Shown here: positions 9,765-18,594 of the stretch, one piece after another
How the letters are laid out: every line of letters begins with the position of its first letter
How positions within the stretch are numbered: position 1 is the stretch's first letter
Source of the DNA: Bin5 sp965208965
GTDB lineage: Bacteria; Chloroflexota; Anaerolineae; Caldilineales; Caldilineaceae
Direction: 5' to 3'
Assembly (NCBI GenBank): GCA_965208965.1
Contig: OZ242384.1
Span: forward strand, 1,116,001 to 1,180,000
Length of the DNA: 64,000 bases
Notes under the pieces: model-generated
What the model was told of the DNA's origin: nothing
Databases searched by the model: none
What the model saw: only the letters and a program-made list of their open reading frames with translations
Position numbers and translations under genes: made by a program

Positions 9765-11102
9765 ATGAATACCAACAATGACCTTAGTGGGGTAACTGTT
9801 ACCGATCTCATTATTAGCATGTGGAGATCTAATCACAGGCACGACAACAGGAAACGGGTGCGCGATCTAATGGACAATCTCGCTCTAGTTGCGGAGCAGG
9901 ATCCAGAGGGTACCACATTCATATATCGAGGCGAATCAGAGTGCCATGATAGGGTGAGTTCCGGTTTGTATAGACAGTTTCACGAACTTGATGAAGAAAT
10001 TTTCGACATCACGGAAGCTCAAAATAGGCAATTGACGAGGGCTCGCGCATACGCTAAAGATGAAGTCGATGATGCTAAAATCTTAGCTCAAATACAACAC
10101 AGGGGCGGCAAAACGAACCTGATTGACTTTACAAGCGATCTGAACGTAGCACTGTTTTTTGCATGCAACTATTCGCCAAACAAGGACGGGCGAGTTATTT
10201 TTTTCAAGAGGCAACAGTGGGACGATTACAGTGATTACAGTATCCGACCTGCCACCGAGCCTTCCAACATGGCGGATGCTCAGAAAAGCCTATTCGTTAT
10301 TTCAAACAAAGGCTACATCAGAAATGAAGACATCACTGTTTACGAGATCCCGAGCGAACTGAAAAGGGACATTCTGCAGCATTTGTTTACCGTGTACGGC
10401 ATAGAACCTTCTACCATCTATAACGACATATCTGGTTATATTCGCGACCAAAATCACTTTCCGGATCTTGAAGCAGACTTTTATGCAGGACAAGAGTCCT
10501 TTGCTGCAGGCGACTGGGACAAAGCGATTGATTTCTATACCAGATGCCTTGGTAATTCTTCTCTTGAAGATGATCATGGGATTATACACTACCTACTCCA
10601 CCAGAGAGGGATAGCATATTTCAATGTTGGGAAGAAACGTGAGTCTTTGCGCGATTTGGAAATATCCGACAGGGGACACTGGAAGAGGAAACCGGAATTA
10701 CCTGAACAGATCAGAGATTGGTTTGACGAAGCCAAGTGGAAGGAGACAGAGCCCCCAAGAGCACCGCAAAGTCCAAAACGTGAAAAAGGTCACAGATTAC
10801 GGGTCGAAGCACACGACCCGGACGGGAATTTAGTGGATGGGGCGAGCTTGAAATTTCTGAGTGAGGACGGCTATGAGCATAGCTCGAAAATCGAAAATGG
10901 GAAGTTGCAGGTGAAGATACCCAACGAATGCCATAGTAGTCGGTGCTTGTTCTGGTTCAACATGGATGGCTACCGCGGTGTAAATCCGGTACAGGTCCTA
11001 TTGAAAGATTCGTTTACAGCAACGCTGAAGCCCGAGAAAAGAAACTCAGGTGCGACAGAAGTGAATATCAAGGTCACTTACGATATGACGGAGGTAATGT
11101 AG
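9765..11102 (+). CDS. FRG-domain protein with TPR-like segment and C-terminal beta domain
   Basis: A 445-residue protein. Residues about 30-160 are an FRG domain: FIYRGE near residue 53, then HRGGKTNLIDFTSDLNVALF, which matches the family's Q/H-G-x-x-T-x-L-I/L-D-W/F signature. FRG proteins are widespread in bacterial defence islands and their biochemistry is poorly defined. Residues about 245-305 (AAGDWDKAIDFYTRCL) resemble one or two TPR units. Residues about 350-440 (LRVEAHDPDGNLVDGASLKF) resemble a carboxypeptidase-regulatory or Ig-like beta sandwich. There is no signal peptide, so it is probably cytosolic. It is isolated on both sides by IS-derived elements and may be a stand-alone system. 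The AT content is higher than in the flanking housekeeping genes, consistent with transfer. Confidence 0.75.
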   Translation: MNTNNDLSGVTVTDLIISMWRSNHRHDNRKRVRDLMDNLALVAEQDPEGTTFIYRGESECHDRVSSGLYRQFHELDEEIFDITEAQNRQLTRARAYAKDEVDDAKILAQIQHRGGKTNLIDFTSDLNVALFFACNYSPNKDGRVIFFKRQQWDDYSDYSIRPATEPSNMADAQKSLFVISNKGYIRNEDITVYEIPSELKRDILQHLFTVYGIEPSTIYNDISGYIRDQNHFPDLEADFYAGQESFAAGDWDKAIDFYTRCLGNSSLEDDHGIIHYLLHQRGIAYFNVGKKRESLRDLEISDRGHWKRKPELPEQIRDWFDEAKWKETEPPRAPQSPKREKGHRLRVEAHDPDGNLVDGASLKFLSEDGYEHSSKIENGKLQVKIPNECHSSRCLFWFNMDGYRGVNPVQVLLKDSFTATLKPEKRNSGATEVNIKVTYDMTEVM

Positions 11103-11120
11103 CGTTGCGGAGGGGCGGTG

Positions 11121-11301
11121 TGAGCTTGGCCCAAATCTTTAGACCACAAAATGGGACAAGAGTGCCCATATTCTGATGCAGCAGACAACTGTCTGCCGAC
11201 GACGATCTTTAAACACTGAACTCCACTCCACCAGCTTGGTGAATTTCTCCATTTTGCCCCTTAGCTAGTGGTTCAGTTTTGGGGGTCGATTTCCCCTCAA
11301 C
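11121..11301 (-). repeat. IS3-derived MITE-like element, copy B
   Basis: Starts TGAGCTTGGCCC and continues TTTAGACCACAAAATGGGA, matching the reversed right end of the IS at 61351-61388. It finishes with a stretch matching the reversed left end (GGTGAATTTCTCCATT, TAGTGGTTCAGTTTT, GGGGG). The middle is more decayed than in copy A. It occupies the FRG/HEPN intergenic gap, and its last 30 bases overlap the region just upstream of the HEPN gene. Confidence 0.65.
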
Positions 11302-11348
11302 TCGTGGCTCAGCTTTGGCGGCTAAGATCGTTAAGAGCAAGGAACACT

Positions 11349-12797
11349 ATGCAATTCAATGATCTTGAACAAAAATTCTTTGAGGAAGTATTGAAAGCAG
11401 AGTTGGATGTGCCTGTCAATGCAGTCCTTAGATTCGATGATCAGGAATTCCCACTTACCATCATTCCCCAAGTGTCTGAAGATGGGTATTTCGAACTGCG
11501 ATATTTCGGTGCTCCAGCATACAAGCCAGAAGCGGAGGAAGGACAGCTAAGTTGGTCCGACAGTGAAATCTTCGGAACCCATCCTCAATTGAGACGCCTC
11601 TGGATAGATGGAAGTACTGTCAAACTCAGATTTAAAGAGCGACCAGCCCCAACCGCTTTTCAAGGCGCTCTGTCAGGGCCTGATATGGAGGCAAAAGTCA
11701 TTCTGGCAGATTTTCACCATAGAGGAATATTGAGTATCAAAAAAAATCAAATCGCAGTACGTAAATCAACTCTAAGAAATGCCAAATTCAGCCTCGTAGA
11801 CTTCCCAAAAATAAGAAGCTCTGGCAAACAGTCTTGGTTAGGACAACTCCTTAGTGAAGGAGAATACGAAAGCTTTCAAGATCGGTTTAAGGCGGTATCA
11901 GAGTTGCTGCCTGAAAATAAAGCGACGGTACAAGTGATCCCCCAAGAGAGTACTGTTCTCAAAACCGATGCTGGTTGGATACTCACTCTCACAAATGACG
12001 ATGAGGATACAAGAGGTGGTATCAGTTACTCAGGACTAATCACCAGAGATGGAGAGGAATTCAGTGTACAAGAACTGAGTCATCTGCTGGAAGGACTCAC
12101 ATATTTTCTGTCATTCACGGCCTGTGCATATCGACATCCTACCGCCGTGATCGGATATAATTCTGAAAACTTGGCGACTTGGGGACAGATAGGCAAGTTT
12201 ATTCTCAATCCATCATCAACCAACTGGTTTTCAAATAGCAGCATGGTATCTGCGAGCGTTTACCTGGAGTTTCTATTTCCTCGATTCTGGTCAGCATGGG
12301 AGAAGCACCAAAATGAGGTCAGCCGTATAATAGATTGCTACGTCAACAGTACAGCTATGCAACAGGCCGGATTTCCCAGAGAGGCGGTCGCAACCAGCTA
12401 TGCAGGTTTGGACATGCTTGCTCACCTACTCATATCAAATCCAGCACGGGAAAACTCCACCCAAGTCGTCGAGAAAGCACTGGCAAAACACAAAGTCCCA
12501 AATCCGTGTCTGGATTCATCAAGAACGCCAGTGACCGCCAATCTTGCGAGGGAATTAGGACTAAGTCAGTCAGGCGTTCCATTGCTCAACAGCGTGCGCA
12601 ACTATGTCGTGCATCCTCTACAGAAAAATAGCCATGCAGTCAAATATCAACACGCAGAACTCTTGGATACCGCGTATTCCAAATACTTCTACGTCCAAGA
12701 TTTAAGCCAATACTTTCTTGAGTACTTGTTCTTGCACGGCCTCTGTAACTACACTCCACAACATCATAGACTTCTCACCGAAACAACTCATCGATGA
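11349..12797 (+). CDS. HEPN-domain (ApeA-like) abortive-infection protein
   Basis: A 482-residue protein. The N-terminal 300 residues are beta-rich, with no motif I can name. The C-terminal part is helical and carries R417-N-Y-V-V-H422, an R-x4-H signature of HEPN ribonucleases, preceded by a helix containing GLSQSGVPLLNSV. The layout (beta-rich N-terminus of about 300 residues plus C-terminal HEPN) fits the ApeA family of anti-phage abortive-infection proteins, which act by RNA cleavage. ATG 11349 is chosen because AAGGA lies 5 nt upstream; the in-frame extension to 11268 reads through an IS-derived repeat. No MNT antitoxin partner is adjacent. Confidence 0.6.
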   Translation: MQFNDLEQKFFEEVLKAELDVPVNAVLRFDDQEFPLTIIPQVSEDGYFELRYFGAPAYKPEAEEGQLSWSDSEIFGTHPQLRRLWIDGSTVKLRFKERPAPTAFQGALSGPDMEAKVILADFHHRGILSIKKNQIAVRKSTLRNAKFSLVDFPKIRSSGKQSWLGQLLSEGEYESFQDRFKAVSELLPENKATVQVIPQESTVLKTDAGWILTLTNDDEDTRGGISYSGLITRDGEEFSVQELSHLLEGLTYFLSFTACAYRHPTAVIGYNSENLATWGQIGKFILNPSSTNWFSNSSMVSASVYLEFLFPRFWSAWEKHQNEVSRIIDCYVNSTAMQQAGFPREAVATSYAGLDMLAHLLISNPARENSTQVVEKALAKHKVPNPCLDSSRTPVTANLARELGLSQSGVPLLNSVRNYVVHPLQKNSHAVKYQHAELLDTAYSKYFYVQDLSQYFLEYLFLHGLCNYTPQHHRLLTETTHR

Positions 12798-12809
12798 GCA
12801 CTCCACGAC

Positions 12810-12993
12810 TATGGGTGGCCTAAATATCTAGACGACGAACTGCTGCCTTCAGGCGCTTCCAGCGCAACCCAAAGTCCATAGGCTGCCGCGTGTCGCTGTC
12901 GTTTCTTTACCCTAGAACTGGTCCCCTCAGTGCTGAATCAATTACTTCATCATGCACTAGAGATCAAGATCCAGGTTTTTGGGCCAACCACAA
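12810..12993 (-). repeat. IS3-derived MITE-like element, copy C
   Basis: About 184 bp aligning end to end with copy A: a shared block GACGAACTGCTGCCTTCA near the start, then CCGCGTGTCGCTGTCGTTTCTT, and CCAGGTTTTTGGGCCAA near the end. It is the most diverged full-length copy, with both terminal repeats still recognisable. It lies between the HEPN and GmrSD-type genes. Confidence 0.65.
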
Positions 12994-13038
12994 CAATCCT
13001 GCCTCCACTGCACGTTCACTAACAGGAGAAATCCCTCG

Positions 13039-14829
13039 ATGGACGCCAAAATTGTCAACCTCACATCGCTTTTCTCGGGACAAATCTCTTACCAGATTCC
13101 GCAATTTCAGAGACCCTACGCGTGGGACGAAAATGAACAGTGGATGCCTCTATGGGAGGATATCAAGAATATCGCCGAGCGCGCCATGAGAATCGAAGAC
13201 TCGAAAATCAGGCCACATTTCATGGGAGCTATTGTTTTGCAGCATCGGCAGAGTAAGACCGGGGAAGTTGCAAAAACGTTGGTAGTTGATGGGCAACAAA
13301 GGCTGACAACCTTGCAGTTGCTTATAAAAGCTACGCAATGGGCATTCCAGGTGGCCAATGACAACGTTAGGGCAGACCGGCTACGTGCCCTTACGGAGAA
13401 TCAGAAAAGCCACTTTGGAAATGACCTCGACAATCAGACCAAAATTCGGCAATCGAATCATCTGGACCAAAAAGCGTTTTACGAAGCGATCATAATGTCC
13501 GATGTAGACAGTCGCAATGATTTCATTCTGATAACTCGTGCCTATGGATTTCTCAAGGACAAGGTAGAAACGTGGCTAAATGACGGGAATGGTGACAGAG
13601 TACACAAGTCTGACGCGCTGGAGGATGCTCTTGCGCGATACTTGGAAATCGCCGTCATAGATCTTGATGCTGACGAAAAGCCACATATCATTTTTGAAAC
13701 GCTGAACGCCCGTGGAGAACCCTTGAAGCAGTCGGATCTTGTCAAGAATACGGTAATGTATGAAGCAAATGTGATTGACGACGCCACCGCTGCCCGCCGA
13801 CTCTGGTCAATGTTTGATGATATGTGGTGGCGTCAATCAACGGGAGAACCACGTGTAGAAAGAATTCAACTAGACAGGTTTCTCAATCATTGGATGGTTA
13901 TGAAAGCACGACAAGAAGTGTCCCACCAGAGAGTCGCGGCAGAATTCAGGGAGTATGTTGGGAGCCCACAGACGCCTGACATTGAAACCATTACAGAGGG
14001 TGTCAGAACTACCGGCGTAATATACAAGAATTTCCTGGAAGTTAGGGACGACGATGAAGAAATCAGAACCTTTCTAAAGCGGATGAAAATCCTGGATATA
14101 GCTGCCGCAATGCCACTCCTGCTGTGGCTCAAGACCTCTGACGCACCCAGAGAGCATGTAAAGCAGTGTTTCCAGATTATCGAAAGCTACTTGGTAAGAC
14201 GAATGCTATGCGGGTTAATCTCTCATGGCCTTGGAGTCTTAATTGTCAACCTGTTGAACAAACTCCACAATCAGTCACCAACTGATTGCATCTCAATCAT
14301 GGCAGATCATTTGGGGTCTTCAACATCCACATCCACAATGTGGCCCAATGATCGAATGTTGATTGAACGGCTTACAACAAGACCTCTGGCAGGCACAGTT
14401 GCTCGGCGCAAAATGGTTTTGGAGGCTATCGAGGACAACATGAGGGGCGAAATGACCGAGCAACTCATTTGGACAGACAAACTAACTCTTGAGCACATAA
14501 TGCCAAGGAAGTGGGAGACTCATTGGCGCTTACCGTCCGACAGTCCAACCCAAGATGAAATTGAGCGAAGAGATGAGGCAGTGAAATCCTTGGGCAACCT
14601 GACACTCACAACCAGCAAACTGAATTCGAGTCTGTCAAACGCTCCTTGGAGTGAGAAACATGGAGCATTGGAGAAACATGGCACTTTGCTACTTACAAAG
14701 ATCCTGTTAGCGGATCATCCTCACCGCTTTAACGAGGCTTCAATTATTGAGCGAACCCACAAAATGGCTGAAATAATCACGAAAGTATGGCCGCCATGGG
14801 AACATTACAAAGAAGTTGGATTGAGGTGA
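13039..14829 (+). CDS. GmrSD-type DUF262/DUF1524 nuclease
   Basis: A 596-residue protein. The N-terminal DUF262 (GmrS-like) domain is marked by IPQFQRPYAW near residue 20 and D84-G-Q-Q-R88, the ParB-like NTP-binding motif. The C-terminal DUF1524 (GmrD-like) HNH nuclease is marked by LEHIMPRKW, with H486, and SLGNLTLTTSKLN. Fused GmrSD proteins are type IV restriction enzymes that cut phage DNA with modified (glucosylated hydroxymethyl) cytosines; the modification recognised here cannot be read from sequence. ATG 13039 follows AGGAG at 13024-13028. No methyltransferase is adjacent, consistent with a modification-dependent enzyme. Confidence 0.85.
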   Translation: MDAKIVNLTSLFSGQISYQIPQFQRPYAWDENEQWMPLWEDIKNIAERAMRIEDSKIRPHFMGAIVLQHRQSKTGEVAKTLVVDGQQRLTTLQLLIKATQWAFQVANDNVRADRLRALTENQKSHFGNDLDNQTKIRQSNHLDQKAFYEAIIMSDVDSRNDFILITRAYGFLKDKVETWLNDGNGDRVHKSDALEDALARYLEIAVIDLDADEKPHIIFETLNARGEPLKQSDLVKNTVMYEANVIDDATAARRLWSMFDDMWWRQSTGEPRVERIQLDRFLNHWMVMKARQEVSHQRVAAEFREYVGSPQTPDIETITEGVRTTGVIYKNFLEVRDDDEEIRTFLKRMKILDIAAAMPLLLWLKTSDAPREHVKQCFQIIESYLVRRMLCGLISHGLGVLIVNLLNKLHNQSPTDCISIMADHLGSSTSTSTMWPNDRMLIERLTTRPLAGTVARRKMVLEAIEDNMRGEMTEQLIWTDKLTLEHIMPRKWETHWRLPSDSPTQDEIERRDEAVKSLGNLTLTTSKLNSSLSNAPWSEKHGALEKHGTLLLTKILLADHPHRFNEASIIERTHKMAEIITKVWPPWEHYKEVGLR

Positions 14830-14866
14830 AGCCTATAATTTATCCCAACTGCTAAACCACGAAGCA
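14825..14866 (-). repeat. Single IS3-family end remnant
   Basis: The block GAAGCCTATA, then ATCCCAACTGCTAAACCACGAAG, parallels the start of copy A (GAAGCCTATAGTTGACCCCA and onwards at 9503). It is a decayed right-end remnant directly after the GmrSD stop codon. The matching left end could not be found downstream. Confidence 0.45.
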
Positions 14867-14869
14867 CTA

Positions 14870-16035
14870 GGCGCACTGCTGCGGATCAAAAATCAGCTCC
14901 CGTGAAGGACCTGGGCCACCCGCCCTCGCTCCCCGAGGACATACCCGCTCGTGTCGCCCAGCACTCTAAGGGCCGTTGACATTTCAATGAAGCAAGCAAG
15001 ATCCCGCGCAATCGAAAGCGGGGAAGTGGGGGATAAGACGATATCTGGCCGTGCGCCAAGAGCCCAGCGCCGCTATCGTTTCTAATGTAGATCCCAAATG
15101 AATCCACGAGCTTGCGAGTATCAATCGAGTGAGACGCCTGCGATGCCAGGCGGCAGCCCGTGTGAAAAGTCTTGGTTTCAATTTGAACGCACATGAATTC
15201 TCAATCATCAAGCAATTATTGTATTATTGCGGATAAGCGATGTTCTGTCGCTTGAAAATTTTTTCTCGTAAACGCTCGTAAACTCTCGTGGATCTCTCGT
15301 AAACGCACGTACGTGCGCAGGCCCTGTGTATAGGGAGACCAAGCCCAGCTTTTCGTGCCGTTGCATTGAAACTGTGTCTTTTCAACCCGCTTTGAAACCC
15401 TACCTTTTCACCGCACGCAGTTGGGAGAGCTTGCCTGCTCAACACACCTTGCAAATGTCAGCGGCCCTTAACCAATCCCAGCCAAAAGGCAGGACACAAA
15501 AAAGAGCGGTGGCGTTAAAGCTATGTTCCCACAGTGTGACCGAGCTATCCAACGAGGTCAGCTTATCCATAGAACCAATAAGGTAGACAAGGAGTTTCAC
15601 TTCCAGGACTGGTTTCAAAAACGGCTTTCATGCCAAAGCGTGAAATACAACCGACCGCACCAGGGCCGCCTTTAGCGCTTTTTCAGACATGAGGATACCC
15701 CTGGAGACCCCACCCTTTCATAGCGGTTGGTGTATCCCCTGAATCTCGGGAGTTAACTGTTTAGGGCTCGTTGACGTCTGTTAGAAAAGCAGTTCGCGGG
15801 AGCAAACTGCCTATCCGCGCAAGGCCGCGCAACTGCGCCAAGAAAATCCGATACCCCTTTGGTGTTCTCCGCGTCCTCCGCGGACAAAAAGGTGTTCTTC
15901 GCGACCCTTCGCGTGACTTCGCGGATCAATTGGTTTTGTTTATCACAACATTCAAGCGAGAAGAATCTCTATCAGGCCTGCCGGCTTTCCGTTCTTGCTG
16001 AATTGTGAGCGGACTTCCCGAAATATCAACGGAAC
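14870..16035. other. Gene-poor boundary between defence island and ABC operon
   Basis: About 1.2 kb with no convincing gene. It holds three CTCGTAAAC repeats (15265-15273, 15275-15283, 15296-15304). At 15583-15675 a short frame (KEFHFQDWFQKRL) may be the remnant of a larger protein. At 15860-15885 there is a low-complexity CCGCG stretch similar to one at 63905-63930. Open frames here have poor codon use. Confidence 0.5.
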
Positions 16036-16461
16036 CTAACGATCGTCATCCCTCTCGATCACGTACTGCCATCCCCCGGAAACCCAGCGCGCGCGCTGCC
16101 GTTGCAGCCCTGTCAGGAGGACATGCCGTGATTCCGTGCTATCTACCAGGTTGCTCTTCTCAAAGTACTGCACAAGCCGGTCCAATTGACGCAAACAGTC
16201 TTTGTGGCCGCGGCGGCCAGCGCGTTCGATCTCGGCTTCGGAACCAACGGTCCGCCGAAGGGTCTCGATCTGTTGGCGGTAGGGTGCTGCCCAGGCTTCG
16301 GGAACGCGCTCGTCGTTGACAATCGACTCTGCGGCGCGGACGTTGGCCTCGACTCCCTGGCTGAAACGAATTACCAACCGGCGCACCAACGTGATTGTCA
16401 GATACACAAACAGCCCCACACCGGCAAGCCACAGCGCTGTCCAGAAGAGAAGCGCGTCCAT
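16036..16461 (-). CDS. Hypothetical membrane-anchored protein
   Basis: A 141-residue protein with one N-terminal membrane helix (LLFWTALWLAGVGLFVYLTI), a basic anchor (RRLVIRF), then a charged helical cytoplasmic region with several arginines. It lies about 100 nt downstream of the OppF-like gene on the same strand and could be the last gene of the operon. I do not recognise the family. Coding status rests on reasonable composition and the clear membrane segment. Confidence 0.45.
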   Translation of the reverse strand: MDALLFWTALWLAGVGLFVYLTITLVRRLVIRFSQGVEANVRAAESIVNDERVPEAWAAPYRQQIETLRRTVGSEAEIERAGRRGHKDCLRQLDRLVQYFEKSNLVDSTESRHVLLTGLQRQRARWVSGGWQYVIERDDDR

Positions 16462-16559
16462 ACGTTCACTCCACGCCCCGGATCAGCGCCACAGCCGCTC
16501 TCCCATCGCCTGTGCGCCTGTCTCGACACCTGCGCACAAGCCGGAACCAGCGGGAGGAT

Positions 16560-17600
16560 TCACAACCGGCTATCCTCTTCCAGGTCTCCCGCACCGTGCA
16601 GCGTCAACTCCTGGGCGAAATGACAGGCGGCGTAATGGTCGGGGCTGACTTCCAGGAGAGGTGGTATTTCCTCTTGACAGATCTGCTGGGCGTACTGGCA
16701 ACGGGGGTGAAAGTAGCAGCCGGGAGGTGGGTTGGCCGGACTGGGCACTTCACCGTCAAGCGTGATTTCATCCAGCAGGGAGTCCGGATCTGGTTGCGGG
16801 ATTGCGGACAGGAGCGCTTCCGTATAAGGGTGCTTGGGGTTCAGGAAGAGCTCCTCCGTCTGCGCCTGCTCCACAATCTTGCCGACATACATGACGGCTA
16901 CCTGGTCGGAGATATGCTGGATGACACTGAGATCGTGGGCGATGAACAGATAGGTGAGACTGAACTCCGCCTGCAGGTCCTGCAGCAGATTGAGAATCTG
17001 GGCCTGGACCGAAACGTCGAGGGCGGAAACGGGCTCGTCACAGACGATCAGGCTGGGATGCAGGCTCAAGGCGCGGGCGATGCCGATGCGCTGGCGCTGA
17101 CCGCCGCTGAAGGCGTGGGGATAGCGTTTGAGGTACTTGACGTCCAGGCCGACCAGATCGACCAGTTGACGCACGCGCTGTTCCAGATCCTCGCCCCTGG
17201 CCAGCTTGTTTACGCGCAGGGGCTCGCCGACGATGTCCAGAATGGTCTTGCGGGGATCAAGGCTCGCATAGGGGTCCTGAAAGACCATCTGCATATGGCG
17301 GCGGGTGGCGCGCAGCTCCTTGGCATCGAGACCGGTTATATCGGCCTGGCGGTCGTCGATACGCAACAGCACCTGTCCTTCCGTCGGTTCAATCGCGCGG
17401 ATAACGCAGCGGCCCAGCGTCGTTTTGCCGCACCCCGACTCGCCGACCAGCCCCAAGGTCTGCCCGGGGGCGATGCTCAGGCTCACATCATCGACGGCGC
17501 GCACCTGCCCAACCACCCGGCGCAGCAGACCCTTTTCGATGGGGAAATACTTTTTGAGGTTATGTACTTCGAGCAGGTTGTTCGATTCCATAGCTGTCAT
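16560..17600 (-). CDS. Oligopeptide-type ABC transporter ATP-binding protein (OppF/DppF-like)
   Basis: A 346-residue cytoplasmic ATPase of an oligopeptide/nickel-type importer. Walker A is GESGCGKTT, the signature FSGGQRQRIG, and Walker B LIVCDEPVSALD. The C-terminal Oligo_HPY extension ends with a cysteine-rich segment (GCYFHPRCQYAQQIC and a later C) typical of the OppF subgroup. Its start overlaps the stop of the OppD-like gene by 4 nt (ATGA), indicating translational coupling. ATG 17591 is an alternative start. Together with the OppD-like subunit it forms the heterodimeric motor for the permeases encoded upstream. Confidence 0.92.
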   Translation of the reverse strand: MTAMESNNLLEVHNLKKYFPIEKGLLRRVVGQVRAVDDVSLSIAPGQTLGLVGESGCGKTTLGRCVIRAIEPTEGQVLLRIDDRQADITGLDAKELRATRRHMQMVFQDPYASLDPRKTILDIVGEPLRVNKLARGEDLEQRVRQLVDLVGLDVKYLKRYPHAFSGGQRQRIGIARALSLHPSLIVCDEPVSALDVSVQAQILNLLQDLQAEFSLTYLFIAHDLSVIQHISDQVAVMYVGKIVEQAQTEELFLNPKHPYTEALLSAIPQPDPDSLLDEITLDGEVPSPANPPPGCYFHPRCQYAQQICQEEIPPLLEVSPDHYAACHFAQELTLHGAGDLEEDSRL

Positions 17601-18589
17601 TCATAGAGAATACAACGTACCGAATGCCCCGACTCTGTTTCCAGAAAATCGGGTACCTTCTCGTCACAGCGGCCGGGGATGAACTGCGTGCAACGATCGG
17701 AAAATGGACAGATATCAGGCGGATCGAGGGGGACGGGGACAATGCCCTCGATCGTGTCCAGGCGGACCCGCGCCCTGTGCCCAGTCCTGGGGATCGAGCG
17801 CAACAGGGCTTGGGTATAGGGATGTTGGGGCGAGCGGAAAATCTGCCTGACACTGCCGAATTCGACCACCCGTCCCAGGTACATCACGGCGACTTCATCG
17901 GCCATATTCGCAATCACACCCAGATCATGGGTAATGAACATGATAGACATGCCCATCTCGGCCTGAAGCGTCTTCATCAGACGTAGAATCTGGGCCTGAA
18001 TGGTCACGTCCAGCGCTGTCGTCGGTTCATCTGCGATGAGGAGCTTGGGCTTGAGCGCCAGCGCCATGGCGATCATCGCGCGCTGCCGCATCCCGCCCGA
18101 TAGCTGATGCGGATAGGCGTCTACACGTTCATCTGGCATGGGAATGCCGACCAGGCTGAGGAGTTCAACGGCCCGGCTGCGCGCCTCCTCCCGGGCCGTG
18201 TCTTCGTGAACCAGAATGGCCTCCATGATCTGATCGCCGACCGTGTGCACAGGTGAGAAAGCTGTCATCGGCTCCTGAAAAATCATCGAGATATCGCGGC
18301 CGCGAATATCGCGGATCTCTTTTCCAGACGGGGCGAGGGCAGCCAGATCGGTGATATGGCCGTTCTGGTGCAGCAGAATCTCCCCGGTCATCTGCGCAAA
18401 CTCAGGCACGATGCGCAGGATCGACTGGGCGGTAACGCTCTTGCCGCAGCCCGATTCGCCCACAACACCGAGTGTGCGGTTCTTGTGAATGGTGAGAGAT
18501 ACACCGTTCACCGCTTTCAGCAACCCCTCTTCCAGGGGGAAGTAGGTGTGCAGATCTCTGAGTTCCAGGACTGGCTCTTGCTGTTCCAT
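17597..18589 (-). CDS. Oligopeptide-type ABC transporter ATP-binding protein (OppD/DppD-like)
   Basis: A 330-residue ATPase with Walker A GESGCGKS, signature LSGGMRQRA, Walker B LLIADEPTTALD and a C-terminal Oligo_HPY domain. The terminal cysteines (DICPFSDRC, then GRC and VRC) resemble the [4Fe-4S]-binding C-terminus of DppD-type subunits. It begins 5 nt after the OppC-like stop and overlaps the OppF-like gene by 4 nt, so it lies in one tight operon. Confidence 0.92.
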   Translation of the reverse strand: MEQQEPVLELRDLHTYFPLEEGLLKAVNGVSLTIHKNRTLGVVGESGCGKSVTAQSILRIVPEFAQMTGEILLHQNGHITDLAALAPSGKEIRDIRGRDISMIFQEPMTAFSPVHTVGDQIMEAILVHEDTAREEARSRAVELLSLVGIPMPDERVDAYPHQLSGGMRQRAMIAMALALKPKLLIADEPTTALDVTIQAQILRLMKTLQAEMGMSIMFITHDLGVIANMADEVAVMYLGRVVEFGSVRQIFRSPQHPYTQALLRSIPRTGHRARVRLDTIEGIVPVPLDPPDICPFSDRCTQFIPGRCDEKVPDFLETESGHSVRCILYE

Positions 18590-18594
18590 TGCCG

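Noticed and set aside
14886..15194. 102-residue minus-strand frame after the defence island
   Set aside because: No recognisable domain, no good ribosome site and low-quality composition; possibly a decayed gene but unsupported.
15583..15675. Short frame with KEFHFQDWFQKRL
   Set aside because: It recalls the N-terminus of some plasmid or restriction-like proteins, but only 30 residues remain and there is no start codon.
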